This document shows positions 52,200-62,980 of a DNA stretch of 64,000 nt, piece by piece (position 1 is the first letter of the stretch; each line of letters starts with the position of its first letter). The notes below the pieces were generated by a model. It saw nothing but the letters and a program-made list of their open reading frames with translations, was not told the DNA's origin and made no database searches. A program made the position numbers and the translations under genes. The DNA is from Rhizophagus irregularis (Eukaryota > Glomeromycota > Glomeromycetes > Glomerales > Glomeraceae), in the NCBI RefSeq assembly GCF_026210795.1, contig NC_089460.1, positions 2,566,501-2,630,500 of the forward strand, given 5' to 3'.

Positions 52200-53000
52200 A
52201 AGAATGAGTCACAATGATAAAGAAAAGAGAATATATGAATGAAAAAGGGAAAAGAGAATGAAAGTAAATGAAAAAAATAGGGAGTGAAAGGGAATGAAAG
52301 AAACAAAGAGGGAGTAAAGGAGGAATGAAATGGAGCAAAGGGAGAGCGAAAGAACGAAGGGAATGAAAAAGATAAAGTGGGAATAAAAAAAAAATGAAAA
52401 GAATGAAGGGGGACAAAATGGAGCAAAGGGGGAATAAAAAAATGAAAGGAACAAAGGGTAGTGTAAAGAAATGAAAGGATGAAATGGGAATGAAAAAAAA
52501 TTAAAATAATAAAGGATAGTGTAAATGAACGAAAAAGATGAAGTGGGAATGGAAAAAAATGAAAGTAATGAAGGGTAGTGTAAAGAAACGAAAAAGATGA
52601 AGTGGGAATGAAATAAAAACAAATGAGAGGTAGTATAAATGAATGAAAAAGAATAAATGGAAATGAAAAAAAAAAGGAATGAAAAAAATAAAGTGGAAAT
52701 GAAAAAAAAGTGGAAACAAAAAAAAAGTGTAAACAAAAAAAAAAGTGTAAACAAAAAAAAAGTGTAAACAAAAAAAAAAGTGGAAATAAAAAAAAAGTGG
52801 AAACAAAAAAAAAAGTGGAAACAAAAAAAAAGTGGAAACAAAAAAAAAGTAGGAACAAAAAAAAATGAAAGGATCGAAAAGGAAATAAAAATAACGGAAA
52901 AAATGAAGGAAGGGAAGAAAAGACAAAAAGAGAGCAAAAAATGGAGAAGGGACGAAAATGAGATAAACAGGAGACCAAGTAACAACCAAACCCATAAAAT
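52200..53000. repeat. Polypurine (GA-rich) satellite inside the nested element
   Basis: The plus strand is almost entirely A and G for about 800 bp. The left part is made of degenerate units such as gaatgaaaaagatgaagtgg. At 52690-52860 there are about ten units of a 14-17-bp repeat, gtggaaacaaaaaaaa or gtgtaaacaaaaaaaa. The long Phe/Ser/Leu-rich frames on the minus strand are artefacts of this composition. Such tracts can form triplexes or stall polymerases. On the minus strand the region is one very long pyrimidine tract. Confidence 0.85.
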
Positions 53001-53040
53001 AAAAAAAGAAATAAAGTTAGTAGGGAACAGAGATTATATG

Positions 53041-53310
53041 TAATAAATAAATGAAAACAAAAAAATAAAAACATACCTTAGTAGTTGCAGAAAAGAACTG
53101 AAATGCAAAATGTAAGAAACAAAATTCAAAAACAAAATAAAAAATAAGAAGAACGGTCATGTAGTGCTGGACATACTTAATTGCAAAACTGAAAGAGCCA
53201 AAGGACCTAAAAAAATGAAATAAAGTTAGTAGGAAACAAAATGCAAGAAGCAAAAATGAAAAAAAAGAAAACGTACCTGGATGCCGTGTAAAGAAGTGAA
53301 AGGACCTAAA
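53041..53310 (-). repeat. Micro-exon/intron string in the nested element
   Basis: On the minus strand, exon-like blocks of 29 nt (53305-53277), 30 nt (53206-53177) and 21 nt (53097-53077) are bounded by TTTAG or TTTCAG acceptors and GTACGT or GTATGT donors. The first two begin with the same GTCCTTT. The intron at 53207-53276 carries TACTAAC followed by a T-rich tract. A further TACTAAC lies near 53020 in the following intron-like stretch, which has no obvious acceptor. The arrangement parallels the array at 34115-34813, although the exon sequences differ. Confidence 0.65.
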
Positions 53311-54960
53311 GAAAAAAAGATTATCCAACTATCCAAGTACGTTTAAAAAAAAATAAACAAACATAAACCAGAAATGATCAGCACATTAATTAGCCAATAA
53401 AATTTAATAAGGTGCACGTGTACAAATTTAATAATGAGGTGATATCACCGGGTAAATTATCTGTTATATAAAATTATCAGGTTAAATCACCCTAGGTGAA
53501 AATAATTAAAATCACTCTGGGTGTAAATTAGTTATATTCGATGTGCAATATCCGAACAAAAAATCTTTATTAACAATTTAATGAAACAAAATGTTAAAAT
53601 TAAAGTTATTAATATTAAAGCAATAGCAGCAGTAGATCCTGATGAAGTAGCACATATTACAGATGAAAATATTGTAGAAACAGTTATTAATTCAGTAGGT
53701 AAAGCGGAAATTCAAAGTATTAAAGAAATTTTAATATTTCTTATACCAAGTTTAGTTAAAAAAAATATTTTAAATTCATCACAACCTATTATTTTGATTA
53801 GAATTTCAGAAGATGGAAGGAATGTTGGCTGAAAAGTTAAGCATGTTATGATTACATTTGCAATTCTTAACGATAAGAAAGCTCTTTTTTCCTCTAAATA
53901 TTATTACACTATTATTTTTTATCCCAGGTCTGAAAAATATAATATTTTGGATATAACTACAAGGTTACTAAGAGAAGAATTATGGCAGCTTAAAAATCAA
54001 GGACTTATTATTGGTAATGTACATTGGAAATTTGAATTTTATTTTTCTTCCAATTGGAAGTTCTTAATTATCTGTTTAGGATTTAATTCTCCAACAAGTA
54101 ATTATTCTTGCTTTTGGTGTTTAATTAAAAAAAATCAACATAGCGATTTAAATGCTAATTGGACAATTTCAAAAAATATGAATATTTTGAGAAATAATTG
54201 TACCCTTTATCCAGGTCATCATAAAAAACCGTTGTTTGATATGATTGAAATAGAAAATTATTTAGTTGATGAATTGCATGTTATGTTAAGAATTACTGAT
54301 AGGCTTTGAAGTTTAGTAATATATGAAGTAATTGAATCTGGATATTTTGATATAGCACGTGAAGTTATTATTAAAGAAATGCAGCGAATTGGTGTTTGCT
54401 TTCAATTTTGGCAAGAAAGAGATTTCAATAAATGGTCATATACTTCACTTATGGGTCAAGAAAAACTTAAAGTGCTACATAATTTTAACTTAGAAACAAT
54501 TCTAGAGCCTGTTCAAGCAAAGATGATACAAAAATTATGGGATGATTCATGATTTTAATGATCTTTATAGTGCTTTAAAAATGAAAATACTGATTCTATT
54601 GAATTTCAATTAGCTGCTAAAGCATGGCTTAATTATTTTCTTATTTCTTCAATCGGAAATCCTGAAGATTCTGATTTTATTAAAGGCCTTTATTAACCTG
54701 TTGATGTCACTTCATACATGCATGTATTAGTATGGCATATATGGGAATTTATGGAAAAACATAATAAATGGAGTATTAAATCTTTTTCCTGTTTTCCAGT
54801 TAAAAAGAAGAACCATATATATGTATCATTTTTTTTTCGCAAAACTATGAAAGATGGAGGTAAACTTATTAATTCTAAGGCTGCAATAGTAAAAATTCTT
54901 GAAAAAACTTTATGAATTATCTGATAATATTTTTTTTATTTGTGATAGACCTCAAAAAAT

Positions 54961-55427
54961 TCGGATCATTAATAAAAAAAATTAAACCTAATGGTAAACT
55001 TAATAAGATTTCACATTTTATATATTTTATTATTCTATATAAATTTCTATTTTTCAATTTAGACTTCTAATTTGAGATATATAAAAATTCATAGTAATAT
55101 GTCCAGCATAATAAAAATTATTGTTAATTTCATGCTCCTTTTTTTTCTTCCATTCAATAACAACTTATCCCTTTTGTAACGAGATTTTTTTTTATATTTG
55201 CCTTGCAGGCTATTCTTTAATTAACAAGTACAGCCAAAGGATTGGTCTCACGTATTTTTATTCTATTGTGTTCAGAAAAATTACGATTCATTTGGTTGAT
55301 CTAATAAAATTATATACATTTTTTGATCTTAGGCATAATGTTTTATTGACCAATGCTCATCATTAAAAATATAATTTAGTTGTTTTTTCCCCAACTCCCT
55401 TTAAAAAAACATTTGTAAATCCCTCTC
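54961..55427. other. AT-rich spacer
   Basis: About 470 bp. The frame at 55121-55366 is hydrophobic and has no recognised family. Nothing supportable. Confidence 0.35.
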
Positions 55428-55763
55428 TTAGCTTGAGAAGTATGAATAAATCCACGAAAAATAGAGAAAAAATTGACTTTTTGTACAGGGAAAAGAAACC
55501 GTCTGACATCCAGCCTTGATGTGATTTTTGCTTAATTTCTTATGAATATAATATACAAAAATTTCTTGAAATTCTTTAATTGTTTGTGATGGTAATATGT
55601 CTATATGTTCTGTAAGTCTATTGTATTTACTGATAGTTTTGCGATGTAGTAACAAGCTACGTTTTGAATGAAATGAACAAAGGTATACTTTACAAAGAAA
55701 ATTTGTCGAAATAGGTATTTGAGAAGAAGAGGAAAGATTACTAGAACTTGAATTTGACTCCAT
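55428..55763 (-). pseudogene. Truncated relative of the C2H2 gene at 60840-61593
   Basis: A 111-codon frame starts with a Ser-rich leader (MESNSSSSNLSSSSQIPIST). It then resembles the gene at 60840-61593: a damaged Cys/His finger (FLCKVYLCSF with a later H), KYNRLTEHIDILPSQTIKEF and a FVYYIHKKLSKN stretch. It ends soon after, without the C-terminal half seen in the relative. Its finger has lost the regular C-x2-C spacing. Probably a dead partial copy. Confidence 0.5.
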
Positions 55764-56135
55764 TACGTTAACTATAAAGTTATAAATATGAATTTATTAA
55801 TAATAGCGTTAAAGACATTTTACAGAACAAATAAAGATAAAATAATGTTTTATAAAAGCTTTGTATTTATGAGTTTTGATTAAGAAAATTATGAAAAAAA
55901 TATTAATACGTGTAAAATGAACAACAGGCTTTAAAAGTAAAATAAAGCGATATTGAACCAAGTATAATTAAATACCTTAATGGACATTGCCTTGTTAAAA
56001 AGTTTGGATGGGTTTTGAAAAGCTACTATGTATTTTTTTTTTTAGTACACAAACATTATTTTTGATGGGCCTTATCTGTTATTAAATTTAGTTTATCAGT
56101 CACCTGTTATTTGTTACACCAAAAATCATATATTT
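55764..56135. other. AT-rich spacer
   Basis: No gene or clear repeat seen. Confidence 0.35.
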
Positions 56136-57755
56136 TTAAGGACAAATTCTAAGGATCGGTGGATATGTATAATCTTTATCGTTATCATTATCTTTTTCAT
56201 AATTGTAATTGCCATCAAACATCGTTTCCCTTATTATATCTCTAATGTCACCCAACTTCGTCTATAACAGAAAAAGAGATTAATAATTTGTTGCATATCT
56301 TTATCAATAACACGTAAATAAGTATTACCTTGTAGTCAAATTTGCTTAAAAATTCAACAATTTCGTCTAAAAGCTCAGGTATTTGTGAGCTATGTGCATC
56401 ATCAATTTCATCTAATTCTGTCTTGCTGAAATGCTGTTTAATTATCACGTCATCAACATCCACAATGAAAGAATGAACAGCGCTAAGAAATAAAAACTAT
56501 GATTTGGCACAATGTTTTTTTCTATAACGCAATTACTACTGAAAAGCCATTTATATAAATACTGACTGCTCAAATTCTAACTTCTTCCCCAATTCAAATA
56601 ATTTCTTCTTAACATATTTTTCCGTTAAAAGTCTCCACATTCTCTCCTTTTTCATGCCATTAAATACCCGCTTAACAATCTGTTGGTGTTCCTCGCTCAG
56701 CCTGAATGGTCTATTCTAAACAGAAATTCTCATTATTGTCTAAAAAACAAAAAGTCAAAAAATTCTAATGAAATATTTACCTTATTTTCTTTCACCTTTT
56801 TATTGTCGGTCGTCTCCACCACCTCTTCTTCTTCATCAGCCGTCTCCTTTACAAGATAGATAGTAGTGAGAATAATAAATATTTACGGCTAATAATATCG
56901 TAATTACCTCATGATCTGATGTATCCAAATCATCATGTAATTCATGAACAGTCTAAAAAAAGATTTTCACAATTAGCAATAATTTGGTTTCAATTTGAAT
57001 AGTAACAATTGAGTATAATGTGAATATTACCTCGTTCTCCTCAATATCCGTTTCATTACATTTATCTGATTTCTGCCATTTCTCAAACAGATTGGTTGAA
57101 TTTCTTTCAGATGAACCTTTAAAGAAATTATCCATTTCGTCATTTTCTTCATGGTCATCTAAAGATGTTAGCCGTAATTCAAAAAAGTGTCGTAATACAA
57201 AATTTTTATATGCCGTAATTAATTAAGGCTATAAAAATCTTATAGCCGTAATTCAAAATTTTTTAAAAAATAATTAAGGCTAACATCTTTATGTTCATCC
57301 TAAAACATTAAAATATAAATTATTGTCTAAAAAAATCCAAAAGTCAAAAATCTAATGAATATTTACTTTATTTTCTTTTGCCTCTTTATTGTTGGTCATC
57401 TCCACCTCTTCATCATCTGTCTCCTTCACAAGACAGATAGTAGTGAGAATAATAAACATTTACGGCTAATAATACCCGCCAAATATTGTTACCTCGTGAT
57501 CTGGTGTACTTATTTCCAAATTTTCTTTGTTCTCAGAAACATCAGTTTCTGGCTGTGCATAAGTCCAGAAAGTATAAGGAAACAACTTTTTTTATGCTAA
57601 ACACAAATACAATTTACCTCAATTTCAGGAGACTTGGAAGCATTTGAAGGAAAGATATCAGAATAATCTGCAGAGGATAGTATTTTACTGTTACGTTCTG
57701 CAACTTTGCTATACATTCTCATACTACCCATTATATGTGCTCGCTGTGCTTCCAT
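56136..57755 (-). CDS. Hypothetical multi-exon gene with duplicated acidic exon block
   Basis: Minus-strand exons bounded by good GT-AG sites read MEAQRAHIMGSMRMYSKVAE, then acidic exons, NRPFRLSEEHQQIVKRVFNG, KKKLFELGKKLEFEQSV, SSQIPELLDEIVEFLSKFDY and GDIRDIIRETMFDGNYNYEK. The stop is at 56136. Two acidic exons are paralogous: ETDDEEVEMTNNKEAKENK (about 57360-57420) and ETADEEEEVVETTDNKKVKE (about 56785-56850). Each is preceded by a short exon ending DHE, which indicates an internal block duplication. A palindromic insert lies in the intron between the copies. The family is unknown to me. Start 57755 is chosen because a stop lies just upstream; an ATG at 57833 would need a very short intron. 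Confidence 0.55.
57162..57304. mobile_element. Small palindromic insert (MITE-like) within an intron
   Basis: About 140 bp whose ends mirror each other: taaagatgttagccgtaatt on the left and aattaaggctaacatctttat on the right. Internal inverted motifs (gccgtaattaattaaggc; ggctataaaaatcttatagcc) allow a long hairpin. On the minus strand the end supplies GGCTAAC followed by ATCTTTAG, a branch-site and acceptor pair directly in front of an exon (57161 downward). No clear target duplication. Confidence 0.55.
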
Positions 57756-57833
57756 CTATTTTTTAAAAGCATATGAGCTGATCGTACTCGTTTCACTAAG
57801 TAAAATTTTGTGATGTTCATGAGTGTAACCCAT

Positions 57834-58069
57834 ATTGTACTACCAAAACGCGTAATAAATTAAATCTATAACTAATAATCGCTTTGAATAACAAACGTTC
57901 ACTATTGAAATCGTGAACTTCAGATCAGTTGTAGATCAGTTTGGCAAGACTCATTGCGAAAGTAACTTTAAAGGACTTTACTCATGGTGAGAATTTTTCG
58001 TCTGAAAAATACTATTATTTAAACATTAAATGACTTACACTACAATTATAAACAGGATAACAGAATTTT
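57834..58069. other. Spacer between hypothetical gene and element copy 2
   Basis: Contains a short repeated cagttgtagatcagttt segment near 57924. No gene. Confidence 0.35.
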
Positions 58070-60836
58070 TTATCATAATTATCCTAATAATCCTTATATA
58101 GACGTCCAATACACTGCTGGAAATAAGGTTTTTCGTTCAAGATATAAGATAATAGAACTTGGATTTTATCTGCAAAATGTTAAATATACACAAAAGAGAA
58201 ATAATATTCAATATCAAATTCCAGATGAATATATTGTAAAAACAGAAGTTGCAAACCAAGTTTTGCGTTATGAAACAAAATACACTATTGCCAACAAGGT
58301 TTTGTATACTATTACTTGGAAGGAAGGTCGTGCTAAGTGGGTAGTATCTAGTGAATGATCAGCAAGTAGAGCTGTAGATGCATTTTAAAGGTAATTTTAA
58401 CTATTGAATTCACATTTATTAAAATAACATAATCTAATAAATTAACACCTACATTATACAGAAAATTAATAGGGAAAAATCTCGACTCTCTAGAACACAT
58501 GTCTTTGGCTTTGACATTGAAATATTACATCAAATACAAGTTGGACAATCCAAAGAATCCTCCAAAGCAAGGACTATTAGTAAAATTATTGATAAAAGGA
58601 AAAGACCACTCAATGAAATACAATTATTATTACAGCAAAACAAACGATATGCATTATTTGAAAGAGAAGCTTGCAAAAAAGTTAACCATATTATCTTACA
58701 ATATCGAATGGTTTCAAAATCTAGGGAGCCAATTTGTTTACGTAGTATGGAACTAGAAAATGGAACCAATATTATTAATATAAAATATAATTCAACATTG
58801 GATCCAATAAGATTAGATGCTTATATACGTGCCTGTGATGAGGCTTTATTAGGTCGTGATGGATATCGGAGACTTGCTGCTGTAGAAGTATGATTGATAT
58901 GTGAATATCAAGTTGCACAAAAACGGGTTGAAATCACTAAATTAATAAATCGCCAAGTACATATTGGAACATTTAATCTTAATAAAGAACTTGATCAGCA
59001 ACCTATACTTGATGATGATGAATATCAAGAAAATTCGGATGGAATTGTAGTTAATGAACAAGAAATTGGAAATGGTGTTTATCAATCAATTCGAACTCTT
59101 CTTCAAACACTTATTCCTATTTGGAATAAATCAGTTTCACCAATCCTTCAACCAGGAGATACAATTAATTTAAAGCTTAGTGGAGATGGTAGAAATGTAG
59201 ACCATAAACAAAATCATGTAATGCTAACTTTTTGTTTATTAAACAAAAAAGATGAAGTGTTAAAACCAGATCATCAACATTGGTAATTAAAATTCATAGC
59301 ATATTTTTTCACAACACTTACTGAATAATAAAAAATAGTATTTGTCTTTATGTAGGCAAAGAAAAATATGAAACATTAGCCAAAGTTGGTCATCTATTTA
59401 AATTCCAGCTTTCAGACCTTCAGGAAAATGGAATTTTTGTTGATGGTGTACATTGGTCAATTGAGCTCTTTTTTTCTGGTGATTGGAAATTTATGTATAA
59501 CATAATGGGGTTAAATGCACCAAACTCTAAATACTTTTGTTTATATTGTGATTGTGATTCTAGTGCCCGTTGGGACATAAATTTAAAATGGAAAATCAAT
59601 AAAAATACGCAATGTAAGTTTATCTATTAAATTTTGTTAAATAACTAAAACATTTATACTTACTGTTAACTTAAAAATTTAATTTATAGCTAAGAAAAAA
59701 CCTGAACTTTTTCCTGCTATTAGACAAGAAAATTACATCCCTGACGAACTACATTTATTATTACGCATTTCAGATGTGTTAATGGAATGTTTGTTTAATG
59801 ATTTATTCAAAAAAAAAGATTTTGAACGATTAATTAAAAGTCAAATTGAGCAAGCTATGAAATCCATTAATGTACACTTTGAATTTTTTAAATCAAAATT
59901 CCACAGCGGAAAATGGGATTGGACTTCGTTAATGGGGCCTGATAAAAAGAAAGTTCTACAACATTTTCCAGTTACTAATTTTATCTCAGGAAAACGTGGT
60001 GAAGATATTCAAGAGCTTTGGCGTAATTTTTATGATTTATATATGATTATAAGACGACCGTCTCTTACAGATTCTGAAATTGATGATCTTGAAGTTAAGG
60101 TGAAAGAATGGATTTATTTGTTTTGAAAAAGTAAAAATGAAGATGAGGATTGGAGAGATAAACCGATTGTAAGACTTCTCAACGAAAAGAATTCTTTGAC
60201 AGAGGAGGACGTGGTTGACTATATTAATGAATATAGAGCTACAGTTTTTAAAAACTGAGAGTTTACGGATTCAGATGATCGCTGATTTTGAAGTAGATAG
60301 AATTCAAAGTTGATAGGTCATCATTACCGTAAAAATGATTCCAAGTGATACTTTTGTTTTTACTGTGGAAAGCTTGATATTGTTCTAAAATGTGCTCTTT
60401 CGACCCATCGGCCAAATCAAGGGCAGATAAATTCATCATCACAAACACCTGGTCTATACAGGAAGGAAGATGTTACCCCGTACATGCATGTCTTTTCACA
60501 ACATATTCCTGAATTCTTACGAAATCTAAAAAGAAAAAATTTATCATTACAGATTTTTTCCACTTCAAGTATTGAAAAAAAAAATCATAACCAGGTGAAA
60601 TAAATAAATAAATTATTAAACAAACTTTCTTCTGTACTTACTTTACTTTAATTTAGGTCCGACTATTTTTTGGTGGAACTACCATGGGCGGTGGGATTAG
60701 AGGAAAATCTGTAGTACAAGATATAATGGAATTTGAAAACCGTCAACTTTATTATTTGCTTAATAATACTCCTCAAGAAATCCAGATACGAAACATTAAT
60801 GCAGAAGATAAAGAAATTAAAGATTAAGAAGGTAAA
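58070..60836 (+). mobile_element. Decayed element of the unclassified family, copy 2
   Basis: Plus-strand coding remnants share block order with copy 1: GRDGYRRLAAVE, KLSGDGRNVDHKQNHVMLTF, DWKFMYNIMGLNAPNSKYFC with C-x2-C-x-C, PDELHLLLRISD, WTSLMGPDKKKVLQHF, and MHVFSQHIPEF with SIEKKNHNQ. The C terminus VRLFFGGTTMGGGIRG follows a normal intron (about 60597-60657). Copy 2 lacks the two insertions seen in copy 1. It carries several breaks and is not functional as it stands. The ends of the element were not located. Confidence 0.62.
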
Positions 60837-60839
60837 AAA

Positions 60840-61593
60840 TTACTTGCTATGTTGATTTATAATGTTAAGTGGTGGTCTTGGCAAAATATAATGAAACTTC
60901 CCTTCAACAGGTTTCTCGGGTATTTTTTGTTTGTTGTTCGATGTTAATATTTGTTCCTCATTGCTATATTAAAAAAAAAAAATAATATTCAATTGTAAAA
61001 TGGATTTGTACAAGATTAGATTCAATTACATACTTCTCTTGAAATTCTCCAGAATCTGTAATAAAATTACAGGTCATTCTTCCCAACATGAACTCTCTGT
61101 TATTTTCTAATAATGTCATTTGGCTCCATGAAAATTTAACCTGATATGTATTCTCATAATTTTCAAGTAAAACATAACCCTTAGTATTAGTAAAAGGGTC
61201 TTGTCGAAAGCTCCAGTGGTCATAATGAAATATTTCTTTAAGTCTAGCTGCCCCCACAGATCCTTCAAAACTACACTGGTATTTGTGTCTAGCAGGACTG
61301 TATTTAAACTTTTCTTCATTTTTAAATAGATATACAAACACATTTTCTGGAAAAGTATCGATAGAAAAACGTTTTTTTCCAACAGCATGTCTGGAAAAAC
61401 CAAGTTTTTTTTTAATTAGAACAATAAAAGAGTTAATGTAGTAAAACATTTGTTCCGAAGAGGGCTGAGGAAGTGAGTAAAAATGGGGTATTGTTTTATT
61501 ATATAAATGTCTATTTCTTTCATGAATAAGTAATTTTTGATAAGTTGTAAAAGTTTTAAAACAAAGCTTGCAACAAATAGACTGGCTCGACAT
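60840..61593 (-). CDS. C2H2 zinc-finger protein of unknown role
   Basis: Two exons, 61593-61034 and 60963-60840, total 684 nt, or 227 residues. The start MSSQSICCKLCFKTFTTYQK leads directly into a standard finger: C-x2-C-x12-H-x4-H, ending HERNRH. The rest is a globular region with LPQPSSEQMFYYINSFIVLI, KKKLGFSRHAVGKKRFSIDT, FPENVFVYLF and GSVGAARLKEIFHYDHWSFR. The GTATGT donor and AATATAG acceptor keep the frame open to the stop at 60840, although the unspliced frame would end sooner. A truncated relative lies at 55428-55763. The finger suggests DNA or RNA binding. The gene could be host or element-borne; it abuts the 3' end of element copy 2. Confidence 0.6.
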
Positions 61594-62465
61594 CGTTACA
61601 AGAACGCGAAAAAAATTGATGTACAGTACAACGCTATTATGTAAATCAGCAGAATATTTATATATCATCTCGGAATCATCACATTGCTGATCTAGGTGAC
61701 GAGATCGAAGATGAGCGAAATTAGCCCATATGGTTAAATCGTCATCTCATACGATAATACAAAAAATTTTAACACATAAAGGTATGATGCCGAAACCTTT
61801 TCCCGCCCATAGATTATTGTTTCCCAGCAGATCTTCAAACCCTGGTTTGCACATTGTTTTTTTACCTACAGGAATATGAAGCTGGAAATGAGTATATAAC
61901 TTCCATATAATAAGTAAAACCTTCATCTCAAGAAGAAAGGTAAATCGCAATAGTAGGGCCGGAATAAAAGCCGATACCTCCTAACCTAGACGAAAATAGG
62001 TGGAGTTGCCACTATCATTACTCGGGCTGGGACAAAAACCAATACTTCTAATCTAGACAAAAATAGACAGAAGCTCCCTATTATTGAGAAATATACGAAT
62101 ACATCACCTTCTTTTCTATAGTTGCATAGTCATATTCTTTTACTTCTTTTACTTGCTTCAAGAATCTACGAGTCCAAGTGAGGTCAAGAACATTCCATTT
62201 TTTTGAAAAAGGTTGTGAGGAAAGAATGACATTACGGTTAAGATTTAGAAATTCAGTGTAGGAACACTGCGTGTTATCTTTTATGTAGGAGACAAGAGCT
62301 TGAATATTGATAAATATCAGGTTAGAATTTAGAAAAGGAAAAAGGGCTATTTTTCTTTTAAATAAACATCATAACACTTGCCGTGATAGCCAGAGTACGG
62401 TTCTTTGTCGTTGTTCATGTTGTTCGTGTCGTTCAACTTTGGGAATTTTGAAGAAAATCGAAGTG
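61594..62465. repeat. Repeat fragments, including a two-copy segment of about 67 bp
   Basis: A segment starting agggccggaataaaagccga (about 61954) recurs, diverged, as cgggctgggacaaaaaccaa (about 62023), with cctagacgaaaatagg matching tctagacaaaaatag. A minus-strand frame at 61747-61950 contains PGFEDLLGNNNLWAGKGFGI, which looks like a fragment of an element-borne protein. The family is not named. The region is less AT-rich than the host genes. Confidence 0.4.
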
Positions 62466-62600
62466 AGAAAATGAGGAGAAGTTAACAAAGCACTAAAAAA
62501 TCTAAAAAAAGAAGTTTATGAAAAAAAAAGGTTAGAGGATGAATTAGCCCGGGTTCGAGGAGAAGTTAACAAAGCACTAAAAAATCAAAATTATTACGTA
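62466..62600 (+). repeat. Direct repeat of about 30 bp encoding coiled-coil residues
   Basis: The segment gaggagaagttaacaaagca continues to actaaaaaatc and occurs at about 62472 and again at about 62556, 84 bp apart. The frame across it reads GEVNKALKNLKKEVYEKKRL, then EDELARVRGEVNKALKN, a heptad-like coil. There is no start codon, and a stop lies just upstream. Likely a fragment of a longer coiled-coil gene or element. Confidence 0.4.
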
Positions 62601-62980
62601 TATTATTGTAAAAGGACCCCTTGATGATCTTTACATATGGATAGCGTTAAATTCTTTTATTGTTAAATTAAGGAGAGTCCGTTGATCAGATTTTCGTAAT
62701 GCGATCATATTAACGTAATTTCCCCCAAAAGCGTATAACAAAATCGATTCTGCGAATTATATAAAAAGGTGATGACCTGGTTAGAATCCCTTTATCTGCC
62801 TTGTGCAAGTAAAACGAAAAAATCAAAACCAATCTAACCTACCATTATTTGCATCATCGATATTTACAATCAAACGAAACCGTATATTCCGCAAAGTAAT
62901 AATAAAGTAAGTTGATTTATTGTTCGGCTAGCTTCTTGAAACATGTCGTCACGATGCTAATCGATTTCCGCTTCTATTAG

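Larger units (their letters stand above)
51870..53540. mobile_element. Nested 1.67-kb non-autonomous inverted-repeat element
   Basis: The left end reads gaatattgctaatttgcact and the right end, reverse-complemented, reads cgaatataactaatttacac. Imperfect similarity covers about 26 bp. Outside both lies the 8-bp direct copy atgtgcaa (51862-51869 and 53541-53548). It sits inside the coding region of the older element. It has no transposase. Further inverted motifs (gtgatttcaccc; ggtgatatcacc; cacctaggg) lie just inside the ends. The interior consists of a polypurine satellite and a minus-strand set of small exon-like blocks. Confidence 0.78.
46117..54960 (+). mobile_element. Decayed element of an unclassified family, copy 1, twice interrupted
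   Basis: Coding remnants of one multi-domain protein lie at about 46117-46132, 51051-51869 and 53549-54960, all plus strand. They are separated by two later insertions. Recognisable blocks are SRDGYRYFMAIES, ISEDGRNVG, NWKFLIICLGFNSPTSNYSC with a C-x2-C pair, PLFDMIEIENYLVDELHVML, YTSLMGQEKLKVLHNF, and MHVLVWHIWEF with EKKNHIYVSFFFRKT. The same blocks occur in copy 2 (58070-60836). I recall this protein family as abundant in Rhizophagus and present in cnidarians, presumably mobile, but cannot name a superfamily. The coding region carries several breaks and is not functional. Confidence 0.65.

Noticed and set aside
52157-53074. Very long Phe/Ser/Leu-rich open frames on the minus strand
   Set aside because: They occur in several frames at once and exist only because the strand is almost pure pyrimidine, which contains no stop codons. 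They match the polypurine satellite exactly.
46117-60836. TGA read as Trp, implying DNA from a Mollicutes-related endobacterium or a mitochondrial origin
   Set aside because: The same regions contain spliceosomal introns, TIR transposons and some TAA/TAG stops. Mutational decay of a nuclear element explains the data better.
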